In this document: positions 28,543 through 37,726 of the stretch, piece after piece
Numbering within the stretch: the stretch's first letter is position 1
Layout of the letters: every line of letters begins with the position of its first letter
Assembly: GCF_011759365.1 (NCBI RefSeq)
Contig: NZ_JAARLZ010000005.1
Location: 356,255 to 420,254, forward strand
Direction: 5' to 3'
DNA length: 64,000 nucleotides
Source: Luteibacter anthropi
GTDB lineage: Bacteria; Pseudomonadota; Gammaproteobacteria; Xanthomonadales; Rhodanobacteraceae
Position numbers and translations under genes: made by a program
The notes under the pieces: generated by a model
What the model was told of the DNA's origin: nothing
Database searches by the model: none
Seen by the model: the letters and a program-made list of their open reading frames with translations, nothing else

Positions 28543-30777
28543 TCAGCGCCAGCTGTCGGGGCGCCGGAAGGCCTCTGCAACCATGCGCCAGGGCTGGAAC
28601 GTGAAGGTCAGGGTGTGTGGCCCGGCCCGTACGCAGACCGCCCTCAACAGGCCATCCGCGCGGTGCGACGGTACTTCGACGCCGTCGACGCGCGCCACCC
28701 AGCCAGGAAAATCCTGGTCTGTCACGAGGATCCAGCCGGCCTCTTCGCCAGAGCTACGAACCGTGGTCTGGATATGTGTCGCATCCGTGCCGTCCAGTTG
28801 GCGCAGGCCGTTACAGTGGGATGGGATGCCGCTCGCGTCCGCGGCATCGCGCGGCGTAAGCCAGAGCGTCGTGGCGAAATCGGTAGCCGCAAAGGCCTCG
28901 GGTGCAGGCGCCTGCCCCGGCGCAAGCGTACGAACGTGCACCGGGGTCATCACCCTGGGATAGGCCGCCGGATTTTCCAGCACCTCCACTTTGGCATCTG
29001 CATACACACGTGCGTCATCCGGCAACGGTGACTGCCAGTCCGTACTTCCCATGCCCGCACGCTGGACGACGTAACGCACCCCCAGCAGCCGGTTCAGCGC
29101 GCCACCGGGGTCGGGGTTGTAGTCCGTCAGCGGACGCGGCCCGTCACCGATGGTGTACACCGATGCGCCGTACCAGCGGTCGTACACCGACCAGCGCAGT
29201 GGTCCGTAACCGTGCGTTGCAGGGATGTCGTCCAGGATGAAGTTATTGCGCCATCCCGCGCCGAGTTCCTGCGTCTCCGTACGCGGCCCGAATCCGTTGT
29301 GGCCTTCAGCCCGCGAACGCGCGGCAAGGAAATGCGTGGCACCTTCACGCTGGAACCGCTTCACCGGGTCACCGCGCTGGTTGAACGCACCATTGAGATT
29401 GAAGCAGCGGTAGTCCACCACGATCAGCGCCAGCATCCAGAACGCAACGACGCCGATACGCTGGTTGTACCGGACGTGCCCCCACGCCATAGCAGCGACC
29501 ACCGCTGCCATGATGCTGGGCGCCTGCCACGAGGCACCATTGCCGCGCATGTGGATGCTGGCCAGCAACAGCCATGCGAAAGACAGGCCGAACAGCCATG
29601 ACAGCTGGCGCCGGCAGCCGAGATCCATGCGCGAGATGGCGAATGCCGATGCGAAAGCAAGCAGCAAATTGATGAGATAAGCACTGTCCGACGGACGCCG
29701 GAACTGTTTCACGCCGGGAAACCACTCGTAAAGCAGGGCATATACCGGCGTGTGATCGCCCACCATGTAGATGACGGCCAGCAACGCCGCCACACCGAAG
29801 AACACGAGGTAGCGCCGCCATGACGGCTCGGCCCACATGCGCCGGGCGCCGAACCCTATGCATAACAACGGAAGCGCGCCGACGTAGAAGAATGTTTCGA
29901 TGGGATCGGCCGGGCCATCGTAGTGACCACGCAGGCTGTGCAAGGCATTGGGATCGACCAGGGTCAGCAGGCTCCGCCAGTCCAGGGCACGCTCCAGCGC
30001 ATCGGCCAGGGGAAGTGCCGGTCGGTTGGATACCTGCACGAAGGCATAACTGAAAAGCAGCTGTGGCAGCGCGAGCACTACGCCGAGGAAACCCGCGAAC
30101 ACCAGCAGGGCGATGAGCTTCCAGTGTGGCTCGCCAGGCTGTCGACGCCACCGGCGGACCAGCGACACCGCAGTGAACCCGCAGAGCAGCAATCCGACGA
30201 AATAGGTCAACTGCACAGGCTGGACCAGGATCCACCCGATCACGAGGCCCAGCATGCCCGCACGCAGCACGCCGGGCTGCTCGAACAGGCGTAGCAGCGC
30301 AAGCAATACCAGCGGCAGCAGGCAGTAGACGATAAGGATGGGCGTGTACTGGATGCGCGATGCGGCAACGCCTCCGGCCATGAAGACCGTCGCGCCGACC
30401 AGCGCACCGAGCCAGGCCGAGCGAAGCCGGCGCAACAGAGCAAACATGCTCACCGCCCCCAGCAACAGATGCAGCAGGGCACCCCATATGAACCAGGTCG
30501 GGCCAGGCACCTTGCGCAGCAGCATCCAGCCCGTCAGCAGGGGCGAGAACAGCATGCCCTGGGGGTCGGCGATCTGTGGATACCCGGAGAAGATGAAAGG
30601 GTTCCACCATGGAGCCAGTCCCTCCCTTAGACTGTGCGCATTAAAGTACGCCACGGGATAGAACTCGCTCATCGCGTCGCCGGGAAGCACGCGGAAGCCG
30701 AGCAGCAACGGCAGATGCAGCGCGGCCCACAGCAGCACCAGCACCGCGAGCCCGCGCGATAGCGAAAACCTGGACAT
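28543..30777 (-). CDS. YfhO-like polytopic membrane protein
   Basis: A 744-aa inner-membrane protein starting MSRFSLSRGLAVLVLLWAAL, with about a dozen hydrophobic helices (residues about 10-480) and a periplasmic beta-rich C-terminal domain ending TFQPWRMVAEAFRRPDSW. The early loop with AMSEFYPVAYFNAHSLREGL and WNPFIFSGYPQIADPQGMLF is typical of the YfhO/GT-C-like family implicated in adding sugars to envelope polymers. The start at 30777 faces the divergent GT2 gene (93-bp gap), which probably makes its lipid-linked sugar donor. Substrate unknown. Confidence 0.82.
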   Translation of the reverse strand: MSRFSLSRGLAVLVLLWAALHLPLLLGFRVLPGDAMSEFYPVAYFNAHSLREGLAPWWNPFIFSGYPQIADPQGMLFSPLLTGWMLLRKVPGPTWFIWGALLHLLLGAVSMFALLRRLRSAWLGALVGATVFMAGGVAASRIQYTPILIVYCLLPLVLLALLRLFEQPGVLRAGMLGLVIGWILVQPVQLTYFVGLLLCGFTAVSLVRRWRRQPGEPHWKLIALLVFAGFLGVVLALPQLLFSYAFVQVSNRPALPLADALERALDWRSLLTLVDPNALHSLRGHYDGPADPIETFFYVGALPLLCIGFGARRMWAEPSWRRYLVFFGVAALLAVIYMVGDHTPVYALLYEWFPGVKQFRRPSDSAYLINLLLAFASAFAISRMDLGCRRQLSWLFGLSFAWLLLASIHMRGNGASWQAPSIMAAVVAAMAWGHVRYNQRIGVVAFWMLALIVVDYRCFNLNGAFNQRGDPVKRFQREGATHFLAARSRAEGHNGFGPRTETQELGAGWRNNFILDDIPATHGYGPLRWSVYDRWYGASVYTIGDGPRPLTDYNPDPGGALNRLLGVRYVVQRAGMGSTDWQSPLPDDARVYADAKVEVLENPAAYPRVMTPVHVRTLAPGQAPAPEAFAATDFATTLWLTPRDAADASGIPSHCNGLRQLDGTDATHIQTTVRSSGEEAGWILVTDQDFPGWVARVDGVEVPSHRADGLLRAVCVRAGPHTLTFTFQPWRMVAEAFRRPDSWR

Positions 30778-30870
30778 GAGGATCCGTTGAATGAAGTACC
30801 GCAAGGCCTGCGACGTGGCGGGCATTCTATCCGCAGCCCGTGGGGGCCGTCGCCTGCTCCAGGGTGTCGC

Positions 30871-31830
30871 TTGACCACCCCGTCCACCCTGGCCGTGCTG
30901 GTGCCCGCCTACAACGAGGCTGAGGTTATCGGTGAATTCCACCGGCGCCTGGCTGCCGTGCTCGATGCCCTGCCCTTGCGCAGCCGTGTTCTCTATGTGG
31001 ACGACGGCAGCCGGGATGCTACATGGGACCTGATCGACGCCCTGTCGCGAAGCGATGAACGCGTGCAGGCCCTGCGCCTGTCGCGCAACTTCGGCAAAGA
31101 GACAGCCATGACGGCCGGCCTGGATCACATGGATGCCGATGCCGTGGTGGTCATCGACGCCGACCTTCAGGATCCGCCGGAACTCATCCCCGCCCTGCTC
31201 GAGCGGGCCGCCCAGGGCTATGACGTGGTCTACGCCACCCGCGCCCGCCGCGACGGCGAAACCTGGTTCAAGCGGTTCACCTCGGCCGCCTTCTACCGCA
31301 CCATGGAACGGCTCTCGCATACGCCGGTACCCCGGGATACCGGCGATTTCCGGTTGATGAACCGACGTGCCGTGGCCGCGGTGAATGCCCTGCGGGAGCG
31401 CCAGCGTTTCATGAAGGGCCTGTTCGCATGGATCGGCTACCGGCAGAGCTCCCTGGTGTACGACCGCGATGCGCGCAACGCCGGCACGACGAAGTGGAAC
31501 TACTGGCGGCTGGCCAACCTCGCCATCGAGGGCGTCACCTCGTTCTCCACGGCGCCCCTGCGCGTCGCCTCGTGGCTGGGCTTCTCCGCTGCGTTCCTGG
31601 CCTTTCTCTACGCCGCCTGGGTGTTCCTGAAAGCCATGTTCTGGGGTGACCCGGTACGCGGCTATCCCACGCTGATGGTGGTGATCCTGTTCCTTGGGGG
31701 TGCCCAGTTGCTGGCCATCGGCCTCATCGGCGAATACGTGGGCCGTACGTACGCCGAGACAAAACGGCGGCCGCTCTATTACATCGAGGACAAACGCGGC
31801 GATGTCGGCGATCCGCCCGCCCGTGACTGA
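30871..31830 (+). CDS. Family 2 glycosyltransferase, GtrB/DPM1-like
   Basis: A 319-aa membrane-anchored glycosyltransferase likely to transfer a sugar from a nucleotide donor to polyprenyl phosphate. GT-A features include VLVPAYNEAEVIGEFHRRL, YVDDGSRDAT and the DXD-like VVVIDADLQDPPELIP. RDTGDFRLMNRRAV and GTTKWNYWRLANLAIEGVTS are typical of GtrB/ArnC proteins. Two C-terminal membrane spans lie at about 235-300. I chose a TTG start at 30871 with AGGG upstream because the sequence before it is non-coding in character. It is divergent from the YfhO-like gene and overlaps the glycosylase gene by 29 bp. Confidence 0.9.
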   Translation: MTTPSTLAVLVPAYNEAEVIGEFHRRLAAVLDALPLRSRVLYVDDGSRDATWDLIDALSRSDERVQALRLSRNFGKETAMTAGLDHMDADAVVVIDADLQDPPELIPALLERAAQGYDVVYATRARRDGETWFKRFTSAAFYRTMERLSHTPVPRDTGDFRLMNRRAVAAVNALRERQRFMKGLFAWIGYRQSSLVYDRDARNAGTTKWNYWRLANLAIEGVTSFSTAPLRVASWLGFSAAFLAFLYAAWVFLKAMFWGDPVRGYPTLMVVILFLGGAQLLAIGLIGEYVGRTYAETKRRPLYYIEDKRGDVGDPPARD

Positions 31831-32338
31831 GGCCATCCTGCCCGACGTCCTGGACACGGGGCTCGCCGTCGTCTTCTGTGGCACCGCGGCTGGCACCCGG
31901 TCGGCGCGGGACGGCGCTTATTACGCCCATCCCGGCAACATGTTCTGGCGAACCCTGTTTGCCGTGGGACTCACGCCGCGCCTGCTCGCGCCAGCGGAAT
32001 TTCCACTCGTCCATGGCTTCGGCATCGGACTCACCGACCTGTCGAAACACCACTTCGGCAACGACGACGAACTCCCCGGCGATGCCTTCGACGCAGGCTC
32101 CCTTCGCGCCAAGATGGCCCATTTCCAGCCACGCATGCTGGCCTTCACCAGCAAGCACGCAGGACGCGCAGCCCTGGGACCGAAGGCCGGCTATGGCCTC
32201 CAGCAAATCTCGTGGGGCGCGACGCGCCTGTTCGTGCTGCCCTCCCCGTCAGGTCAGGCGCGCCGCTCCTGGAACCCCGCCATCTGGCAGGATCTCGCCC
32301 GGATCGTTTCGATTCACTCGCCGGGCACCGACCGATAG
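31802..32338 (+). CDS. Mug-like mismatch-specific DNA glycosylase with altered motif 1
   Basis: A 178-aa member of the Mug/TDG branch of the uracil-DNA glycosylase superfamily, which removes uracil or damaged bases from G mismatches. AVVFCGTAAGTRSA aligns with E. coli VVFCGINPGLSSA, AHPGNMFWRTLF with AHPANRFW, and LFVLPSPSGQARRSW with the VLPNPSG motif 2. The catalytic-motif Asn (N18 in E. coli) is Ala29 here. The start at 31802 lies inside the GT2 gene; the 3' end overlaps the convergent cytochrome gene by 25 bp. It may prefer another lesion or be weakly active. Confidence 0.82.
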   Translation: MSAIRPPVTEAILPDVLDTGLAVVFCGTAAGTRSARDGAYYAHPGNMFWRTLFAVGLTPRLLAPAEFPLVHGFGIGLTDLSKHHFGNDDELPGDAFDAGSLRAKMAHFQPRMLAFTSKHAGRAALGPKAGYGLQQISWGATRLFVLPSPSGQARRSWNPAIWQDLARIVSIHSPGTDR

Positions 32339-33531
32339 GCCCTGACGTCTTCCGGGGACACGGCAATGGCCCTGTTCGACCACGCCTGGCGGATGTACGA
32401 CACCACGCCCGCCACCTCGTCATCGCTGAGACGCTGGGAGAACGGCGGCATCGAATAGGGCCTGGGGTTGCCTTCCGTGGCAGGCGCAAACCCACCTGAC
32501 AACACCACGCGAATGGCGTTGATGCCCGTAGGCTCGGTCACCGTGGGGTTTGCATCCAGCGGCGGATAGGCATCGCCCTTTCCGCGACCATCTCCCGCAT
32601 GGCAGCTGGCGCAGTGTTTGTCGTAGGTCGTCTTGCCGTTGGCTACCAGGTCCTTCCAGCCGGCCGCCGACTCGCCCAGCGGACGCGCCGGGCGTTGGGG
32701 CAATGCGACCAGATACGTGGCGATAGCAGCCAGATCGTCGTCGGTCAGGTGGCGGGTGCTTTTCATCACAACCTCGGCCATGGGGCCGAGCGCCGTGCCA
32801 CGTGGCGAGCGCCCTGTCTTCAGCAGCGAGACGATGTCCGCCTCGGTCCAGCCGGCCAGCCCTCCGTGCGGTCCCGTGGACAGGTCGGGGGCATACCAGT
32901 TCTGTACTGGAACAATGCCGCCAGCCAGATAGGGGTCGGTCACTGCGGCACCAAAGCTGTTGCGACGCGCATGGCATTCGTTGCAGTGCCCCAGGCCTTG
33001 CACCAGGTAGGCTCCGCGGTTCCACGCCTTCGTCTGCGATGCATCGGCTTCGTACTCGCCCTTGTCGAAAAACATCGTGCGCCAGGAACCCATGAGCCAG
33101 CGCATGCGGTAGGGAAACCGCAGCGTGTCCTGCAAGGCGGGCTGATGCACCGGTGGCAGGCTTTTCAGCCACGCGAACATGGCATCGCTGTCCGCACGCG
33201 TGACCTTGGTATAGGAGGGAAACGGAAACGCCGGATACAGCGATGTTCCATCGTGCCCCTTGCCCTCGTGAAGCGCGCGGTAGAAATCATCGGCAGTCCA
33301 GCGGCCGATACCCGTATCGGGATCCGGCGTGAGGTTGGGCGCAGGTATGGTGCCGAACGGCGTACCGATGACGCGACCACCGGCCAGTGGCTTGCCATTG
33401 CGTGCCGTATGGCATGACGCACAGTCGCCGATGGTGGCGAGGTAGCGACCTCGTTCCACGATGTCGTCGGCCTGCGACGCACAGGAAAAAAGCAGCCCCA
33501 GGAAGAGGAGTGTCCATCGCTTGGCATGCAT
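32314..33531 (-). CDS. Triheme cytochrome c subunit of a membrane-bound dehydrogenase type
   Basis: A 405-aa exported cytochrome with a signal peptide (residues 1-21, ending SQA). Its three heme c sites are CASCH (37-41), CNECH (mid protein) and CASCH (C-terminal third). Length and order match the cytochrome subunit of alcohol/gluconate/sorbitol dehydrogenases, which passes electrons to ubiquinone. It is two bases downstream of a diheme cytochrome gene, so both are co-expressed. No flavin or PQQ dehydrogenase subunit lies next to them. The start ATG at 33531 follows the previous stop directly. Confidence 0.88.
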   Translation of the reverse strand: MHAKRWTLLFLGLLFSCASQADDIVERGRYLATIGDCASCHTARNGKPLAGGRVIGTPFGTIPAPNLTPDPDTGIGRWTADDFYRALHEGKGHDGTSLYPAFPFPSYTKVTRADSDAMFAWLKSLPPVHQPALQDTLRFPYRMRWLMGSWRTMFFDKGEYEADASQTKAWNRGAYLVQGLGHCNECHARRNSFGAAVTDPYLAGGIVPVQNWYAPDLSTGPHGGLAGWTEADIVSLLKTGRSPRGTALGPMAEVVMKSTRHLTDDDLAAIATYLVALPQRPARPLGESAAGWKDLVANGKTTYDKHCASCHAGDGRGKGDAYPPLDANPTVTEPTGINAIRVVLSGGFAPATEGNPRPYSMPPFSQRLSDDEVAGVVSYIRQAWSNRAIAVSPEDVRAYRSVPGE

Positions 33532-33533
33532 CG

Positions 33534-34235
33534 TCAGCTCCCCAGTACGCCGCAATGCAGCGGAGGCGTCACGCTGCCCTCGGGGGCGGCATGCGCATTC
33601 TCCGGCACGGGGCGTGTCGCCAGCCACGCCGAAATGGCACTGATATCCGCATCGCTCAATCGCCTGACGATAGTCGCCATGCAGTCGGGCTCCGTCGTAT
33701 TTCGCGTATTGGTGCGCCATGAGCCGAGCTGCGCACTGATGTAGTCGTAAGGCAGGCCGACCAGGCCAGGGATATCAGGCTGCACGCCCGTGAGCTGTGT
33801 ACCGTGGCAGGCCATGCATGCCGGTATCCGGCGAGTGGGATCGCCCTGCGTGGCAAGCCGCTCTCCCCTGGCCATGGCCTCGGGGGTGACGCCCGGCGCC
33901 GGATGCGTGACATACGGGACATCCTGTGCTGCGAAATACTCCGCGATCTCCCGCATGTAGTCATGACTCAGGTAGGCCACCTGATGCTCCATCAGCGGGT
34001 AGTGGCGCAGGCCTTTCTGGAAATCCTGCATCTGGCGAAACAGATAGCCCGCCGGCTTGCCGGCCAGCCGGGGATTGAAGCCGTTATCCCCGCCCTCACC
34101 CCGCTCACCATGGCAGCTGGTGCATGCTGCGATGCGCTGCACCAGCGTGTCGGGAACCGGTGTATCGGCAGCGACAACGGAATCGAAGCAAGACATGATC
34201 CATACAAAAACCAGCCATGGAACGAACGATCGCAT
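33534..34235 (-). CDS. Diheme cytochrome c, c4-like
   Basis: A 233-aa exported cytochrome with a signal peptide (residues 1-22) and two class-I heme sites, CTSCHGERGEGG and CMACHGTQLTG, in a duplicated c4-type fold. GLRHYPLMEHQVAYLSHDYM carries candidate axial Met ligands. The GGGAGAG ribosome site supports the ATG at 34235. It leads a two-gene operon with the triheme cytochrome and probably works as an electron shuttle in the periplasm. It is divergent from the amidase gene with a 120-bp promoter region. Confidence 0.88.
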   Translation of the reverse strand: MRSFVPWLVFVWIMSCFDSVVAADTPVPDTLVQRIAACTSCHGERGEGGDNGFNPRLAGKPAGYLFRQMQDFQKGLRHYPLMEHQVAYLSHDYMREIAEYFAAQDVPYVTHPAPGVTPEAMARGERLATQGDPTRRIPACMACHGTQLTGVQPDIPGLVGLPYDYISAQLGSWRTNTRNTTEPDCMATIVRRLSDADISAISAWLATRPVPENAHAAPEGSVTPPLHCGVLGS

Positions 34236-34355
34236 GTGGCTCTCCCTGGGCAATACCTTGGGCGTCCGCACACTCGCTACGGACGTGGCATGCAGGCAGT
34301 ATAGCCATGGGCGACATGCGTGGTCGCACGTTCTTGTCATTCAGGGGGAGGCGCC

Positions 34356-35927
34356 ATGCACATAACGTTGAAGGCAACGATCACCGGTTTCGCGCTGGCC
34401 TGTTTCGCAGGGCACGCGAGCGCACGTACATCCGTGGACCATGATGCGTTCGCGTCCATTGCCGATATCCACAAAGCCTATGCATCCGGTGAACTCACCG
34501 CTGAAGGACTTACGCGCTTGTTCCTGGATCGCATTACGCGCCTGGACCAGGCAGGCCCTTCGATCCATTCGGTGATTGAAACCAATCCGGATGCGCTCGC
34601 CCTTGCCGCGAACGTGCCTGCGAATACACCACTGGCCGGCATTCCTGTGCTGCTGAAGGATAATATCGATACGGGTGATCGCATGCAGACCACTGCAGGT
34701 TCGCTCGCACTGCTGGGAAAGCCTGCGCCACGTGACGCCACAGTGACCGAAAAACTGCGCAAGGCGGGTGCCATCATCCTGGGCAAGGCCAACCTGAGCG
34801 AATGGGCAAACATTCGCTCGCCTCATGCCACCAGTGGCTGGACTGCGCGCGGCGGCCTCACCCGCAACCCTTATATCCTCGATCGGAACGCCTGCGGATC
34901 AAGTGCCGGTTCTGCGGCTGCCGTTGCTGCCGGGTTTGCCACGGTATCGCTTGGTAGCGAAACCGATGGCTCGATCCTGTGTCCTGCGTCGATGAATGGC
35001 CTGGTGGGAATAAAGCCTACGGTTGGCCTGGTAAGTCGTGCCGGCATCATCCCTATTTCCTCCACGCAGGATACTGCCGGCCCCATGGCGCGCAGCGTAG
35101 CCGATGCGGCGGCGGTGCTTGGCGTCATAGCGGGCAGCGATCCACGCGACCCGGCCACGGCGGAAGCGGATCGTCACGCGACCGACTACACGCGCTATCT
35201 CGACCCGGATGCGCTCCGTGGAAAACGTATCGGTGTCGTACGCCGCCTGGCAGGTATCGAACCCAATGCCGATCGCGCACTGGAAAAAACCATTGCCATA
35301 CTGAAGGCCCAGGGCGCCACGGTAGTCGATCCCGTCGAGATCCCTCACCTGAGCGAGCTGAGCGATCGCGAACTGGACGTCATGCTGACGGACTTCAAGC
35401 ACGACATCGCCGCCTATCTGGCAACGCGACCGGATCAGCCCATGAAAACGCTAGCCGACCTGATCGCCTTCAACGAACGCATGGCGCAGAAGGAAATGCC
35501 ATGGTTCGGCCAGGAGCTTTTCGTTGCCGCACAGGCAAAAGGCGGAATCGATGATCCTTCCTACATCGAAAAACGCGAAACCAACCGCCGTCTTGCCGGC
35601 CCGGAAGGCATCGATGCAGCGCTGAAGAAAGATCATCTCGATGCCCTGCTTGCGCCGTCGTGGGGACCTGCATTCACGACCGACCTGCTGCTTGGTGACC
35701 ACGTAGTCAGTGGCGATCCCACGATCGGCGGCGTTTCCGCACCCGCGGCCATCGCGGGCTACCCGTCGATCACCCTGCCTGTGGACGTTGTGCATCATTT
35801 GCCCGTGGGTGTCGTTTTTTTCGGCACGAAATGGAGCGAACCGACTTTGATCGCTATCGCTTACGGTGTTGAGCAGAAAGCCCAGGCATTCAGGCGCCCC
35901 ACTTTCCTGCCTACGCTGCCGTTGTAA
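34356..35927 (+). CDS. Exported amidase-signature hydrolase
   Basis: A 523-aa amidase-signature enzyme with a signal peptide (residues 1 to about 24). The Ser-cisSer-Lys triad is visible as Lys101 in LLKDNID, Ser182/183 in CGSSAG and nucleophile Ser206 in ETDGSILCPASMNG. Relatives hydrolyse peptide amides, acylamides or aryl amides; the secreted type is common in Xanthomonadales and is often annotated as peptide amidase. A strong GGGGGAG precedes the ATG. It is apparently single; the 172-bp repeat array begins 19 bp after its stop. Confidence 0.9.
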   Translation: MHITLKATITGFALACFAGHASARTSVDHDAFASIADIHKAYASGELTAEGLTRLFLDRITRLDQAGPSIHSVIETNPDALALAANVPANTPLAGIPVLLKDNIDTGDRMQTTAGSLALLGKPAPRDATVTEKLRKAGAIILGKANLSEWANIRSPHATSGWTARGGLTRNPYILDRNACGSSAGSAAAVAAGFATVSLGSETDGSILCPASMNGLVGIKPTVGLVSRAGIIPISSTQDTAGPMARSVADAAAVLGVIAGSDPRDPATAEADRHATDYTRYLDPDALRGKRIGVVRRLAGIEPNADRALEKTIAILKAQGATVVDPVEIPHLSELSDRELDVMLTDFKHDIAAYLATRPDQPMKTLADLIAFNERMAQKEMPWFGQELFVAAQAKGGIDDPSYIEKRETNRRLAGPEGIDAALKKDHLDALLAPSWGPAFTTDLLLGDHVVSGDPTIGGVSAPAAIAGYPSITLPVDVVHHLPVGVVFFGTKWSEPTLIAIAYGVEQKAQAFRRPTFLPTLPL

Positions 35928-35945
35928 AAACAACCTGATCATTCG

Positions 35946-36779
35946 CCCTCACGTCGTCCCTGCGAAAGCAGGGACCCAGGGCGGTGCAACAGGTTTTCGT
36001 GACAGGGTCACCTACACACAAGCTGATGCAGCGCAGCGGTGCTTACTGGTGAACCGGGGCGCTGGGTTCCTGCGTTCGCAGGAACGACGGACTATGAGAT
36101 TGCAGCTCCCCACCTATCCCTCACGTCGTCCCTGTGAAAGCAGGGACCCAGTGCGGTGCAATGGGTTTTCGCGAGAGAGTCACCTACACACAAGCCGATG
36201 CAACGCAGCGGCGCTTACTGGTGAACCGGGGCGCTGGGTTCCTGCGTTCGCAGGAACGACGGACTATGAGATTGCAGCTCCCCACCTAACCCTCACGTCG
36301 TCCCTGTGAAAACAGGGACCCAGTGCGGTGCGGTGGGTTTTCGCGAGAGGGTCACCTACACACAAGCCGATGCAACGCAGCGGCGCTTACTGGTGAACCG
36401 GGGCGTTGGGTTCCTGCGTTCGCAGGAACGGCGGACTATGAGATTGCAGCTCCCCACCTATCCCTCACGTCGTCCCTGTGAAAACAGGGACCCAGTGCGG
36501 AGCGGTGGGTTTTTGCGAGAGGGTTACCTGCACACGAGCCGATGCAACGTGGCGGTGTTGGCTGGTGGACTGGGGCGCTGGGTTCCTGCGTTCGCAGGAA
36601 CGACGGGTTGCGAGATTGCAGCTCCCCACCTAACCCTCACGTCGTCCCTGTGAAAACAGGGACCCAGTGCAGTGCGGTGGGTTTTTGCGAGAGGGCTACC
36701 TACACACAAGCCGATGAAACGTGGCGGTGTTTGCTGGTGAACCGGGGCGCTGGGTTTCTGCTTTCGCAGGAACGACGGG
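35946..36779. repeat. Tandem array of 172-bp REP-pair units, about 4.9 copies
   Basis: Units begin with CCCTCACGTCGTCCC at 35946, 36118, 36290, 36462 and 36634, an exact 172-bp period; the last is cut off near 36779. Each unit carries a palindrome GTCCCTG-N6-CAGGGAC near its start and an inverted relative, GTTCCTGCG-TT-CGCAGGAAC, about 110 bp later. The unit length is not a multiple of three and frames break at each unit, so no protein is encoded. It fills most of the 920-bp gap between the amidase gene and galU. Confidence 0.93.
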
Positions 36780-36797
36780 GCTGCCTCCTGCCCCTCA

Positions 36798-36828
36798 ACA
36801 AAAAAAGGCCCGCCAGTGGCGGGCCCTT
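36798..36828 (-). terminator. Rho-independent terminator of the galU operon
   Basis: On the minus strand GGCCCGCC-ACT-GGCGGGCC forms a strong hairpin followed by seven Ts, 22 bp after the galU stop. The plus-strand side has only CCCTTTG, so it acts mainly on galU transcription. Confidence 0.9.
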
Positions 36829-36850
36829 TGCGATGACCACCGGACGAAGC

Positions 36851-37726
36851 TCAGGCCTTGTTGGCAAACTCGCGAACGATCGGCGCAAGCTTCGGGTCTT
36901 CGAGCGCCATCGCCATGGTGGCGCGCACAAGACCGGCCTTGTTGCCGCAATCGAAGCGCGTGCCTTCGAAGCGATAAGCCAGCACCTTGCCATTGTCCTT
37001 CAACAGGTTTTCGATGGCATCGGTCAGCTGGATTTCACCGCCGGCACCCGGGGTGGTCTTCTCCAGGTAGTCGAAGATAGCCGTCGGCAATACATAGCGA
37101 CCGACCACGGCGAGGTTCGACGGCGCATCGGCGGGCTTCGGCTTCTCGACCATATGCTTGATGACGGAAGAACGCTCATCAAGCTTCTGCGTGGCGTCGA
37201 CGATACCGTATTTGTCGGTGTCCTTCTCCGGCACCTCCTCGACGGCGATCACGCCTGCCTCGTGAGCGGCGGCGGCTTCCGCCATCTGGCGCAGCGCACC
37301 CTTGCCCTTGTTCCAGATCAGGTCGTCCGGGAGCATCACGCCAAAGCGCTCGCCCTGCACCACCGACGAGGCGCGACGTACCGCATCACCCAGGCCAAGA
37401 GCTTCGGGCTGCGTGACGAAGATGCAACGGACATGGCTCGGCAGGATGTCACGAAGGATCTTGAGCAGCTCTTCCTTGTGCTTCTCCGCGAGCTTCGCTT
37501 CCAGCTCGTAGGCCTTGTCGAAGTAATCCGCAATGGCATGCTTATAGCGATTGGTGACGAACACCAGCGTGTCGGCACCGGCGTCGACGGCCTCGTCCAC
37601 GGCGTACTGGATCAGGGGCCGGTCGAGCACCGGGAGCATCTCCTTGGCAACCACCTTGGTCGCGGGAAGGAAGCGCGTCCCGAGGCCGGCTACTGGAAAT
37701 ACGACCGTGCGCAGGGGTTGGGTCAT
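36851..37726 (-). CDS. galU: UTP-glucose-1-phosphate uridylyltransferase
   Basis: A 291-aa enzyme making UDP-glucose from UTP and glucose-1-phosphate, for lipopolysaccharide, exopolysaccharide and trehalose pathways. The nucleotidyltransferase motif is VFPVAGLGTRFLPATKVVAK (residues 9-28), followed by LPDDLI, KYGIVD and the EKP segment of MVEKPKPADAPSN; the C-terminal RFDCGNKAGLVRA is also conserved. The ATG overlaps the upstream stop by ATGA, so it is translationally coupled to the CapD-like gene, and a hairpin terminator ends the operon. Confidence 0.97.
   Translation of the reverse strand: MTQPLRTVVFPVAGLGTRFLPATKVVAKEMLPVLDRPLIQYAVDEAVDAGADTLVFVTNRYKHAIADYFDKAYELEAKLAEKHKEELLKILRDILPSHVRCIFVTQPEALGLGDAVRRASSVVQGERFGVMLPDDLIWNKGKGALRQMAEAAAAHEAGVIAVEEVPEKDTDKYGIVDATQKLDERSSVIKHMVEKPKPADAPSNLAVVGRYVLPTAIFDYLEKTTPGAGGEIQLTDAIENLLKDNGKVLAYRFEGTRFDCGNKAGLVRATMAMALEDPKLAPIVREFANKA

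Noticed and set aside
32314..32338. Overlap of the glycosylase and cytochrome genes as a possible annotation error
   Set aside because: Both reading frames are supported by family motifs to near their ends; a 25-bp convergent overlap is acceptable and similar overlaps occur elsewhere in the window.
35866..36653. Two open frames across the tandem repeats, with repeated peptide segments
   Set aside because: The 172-bp unit is not a multiple of three, so the frame changes each unit, and the repeats are REP-type palindromes; not a repeat protein.
35946..36779. CRISPR array
   Set aside because: Repeats are 172 bp and almost identical throughout, with no short repeats separated by unique spacers and no cas genes.
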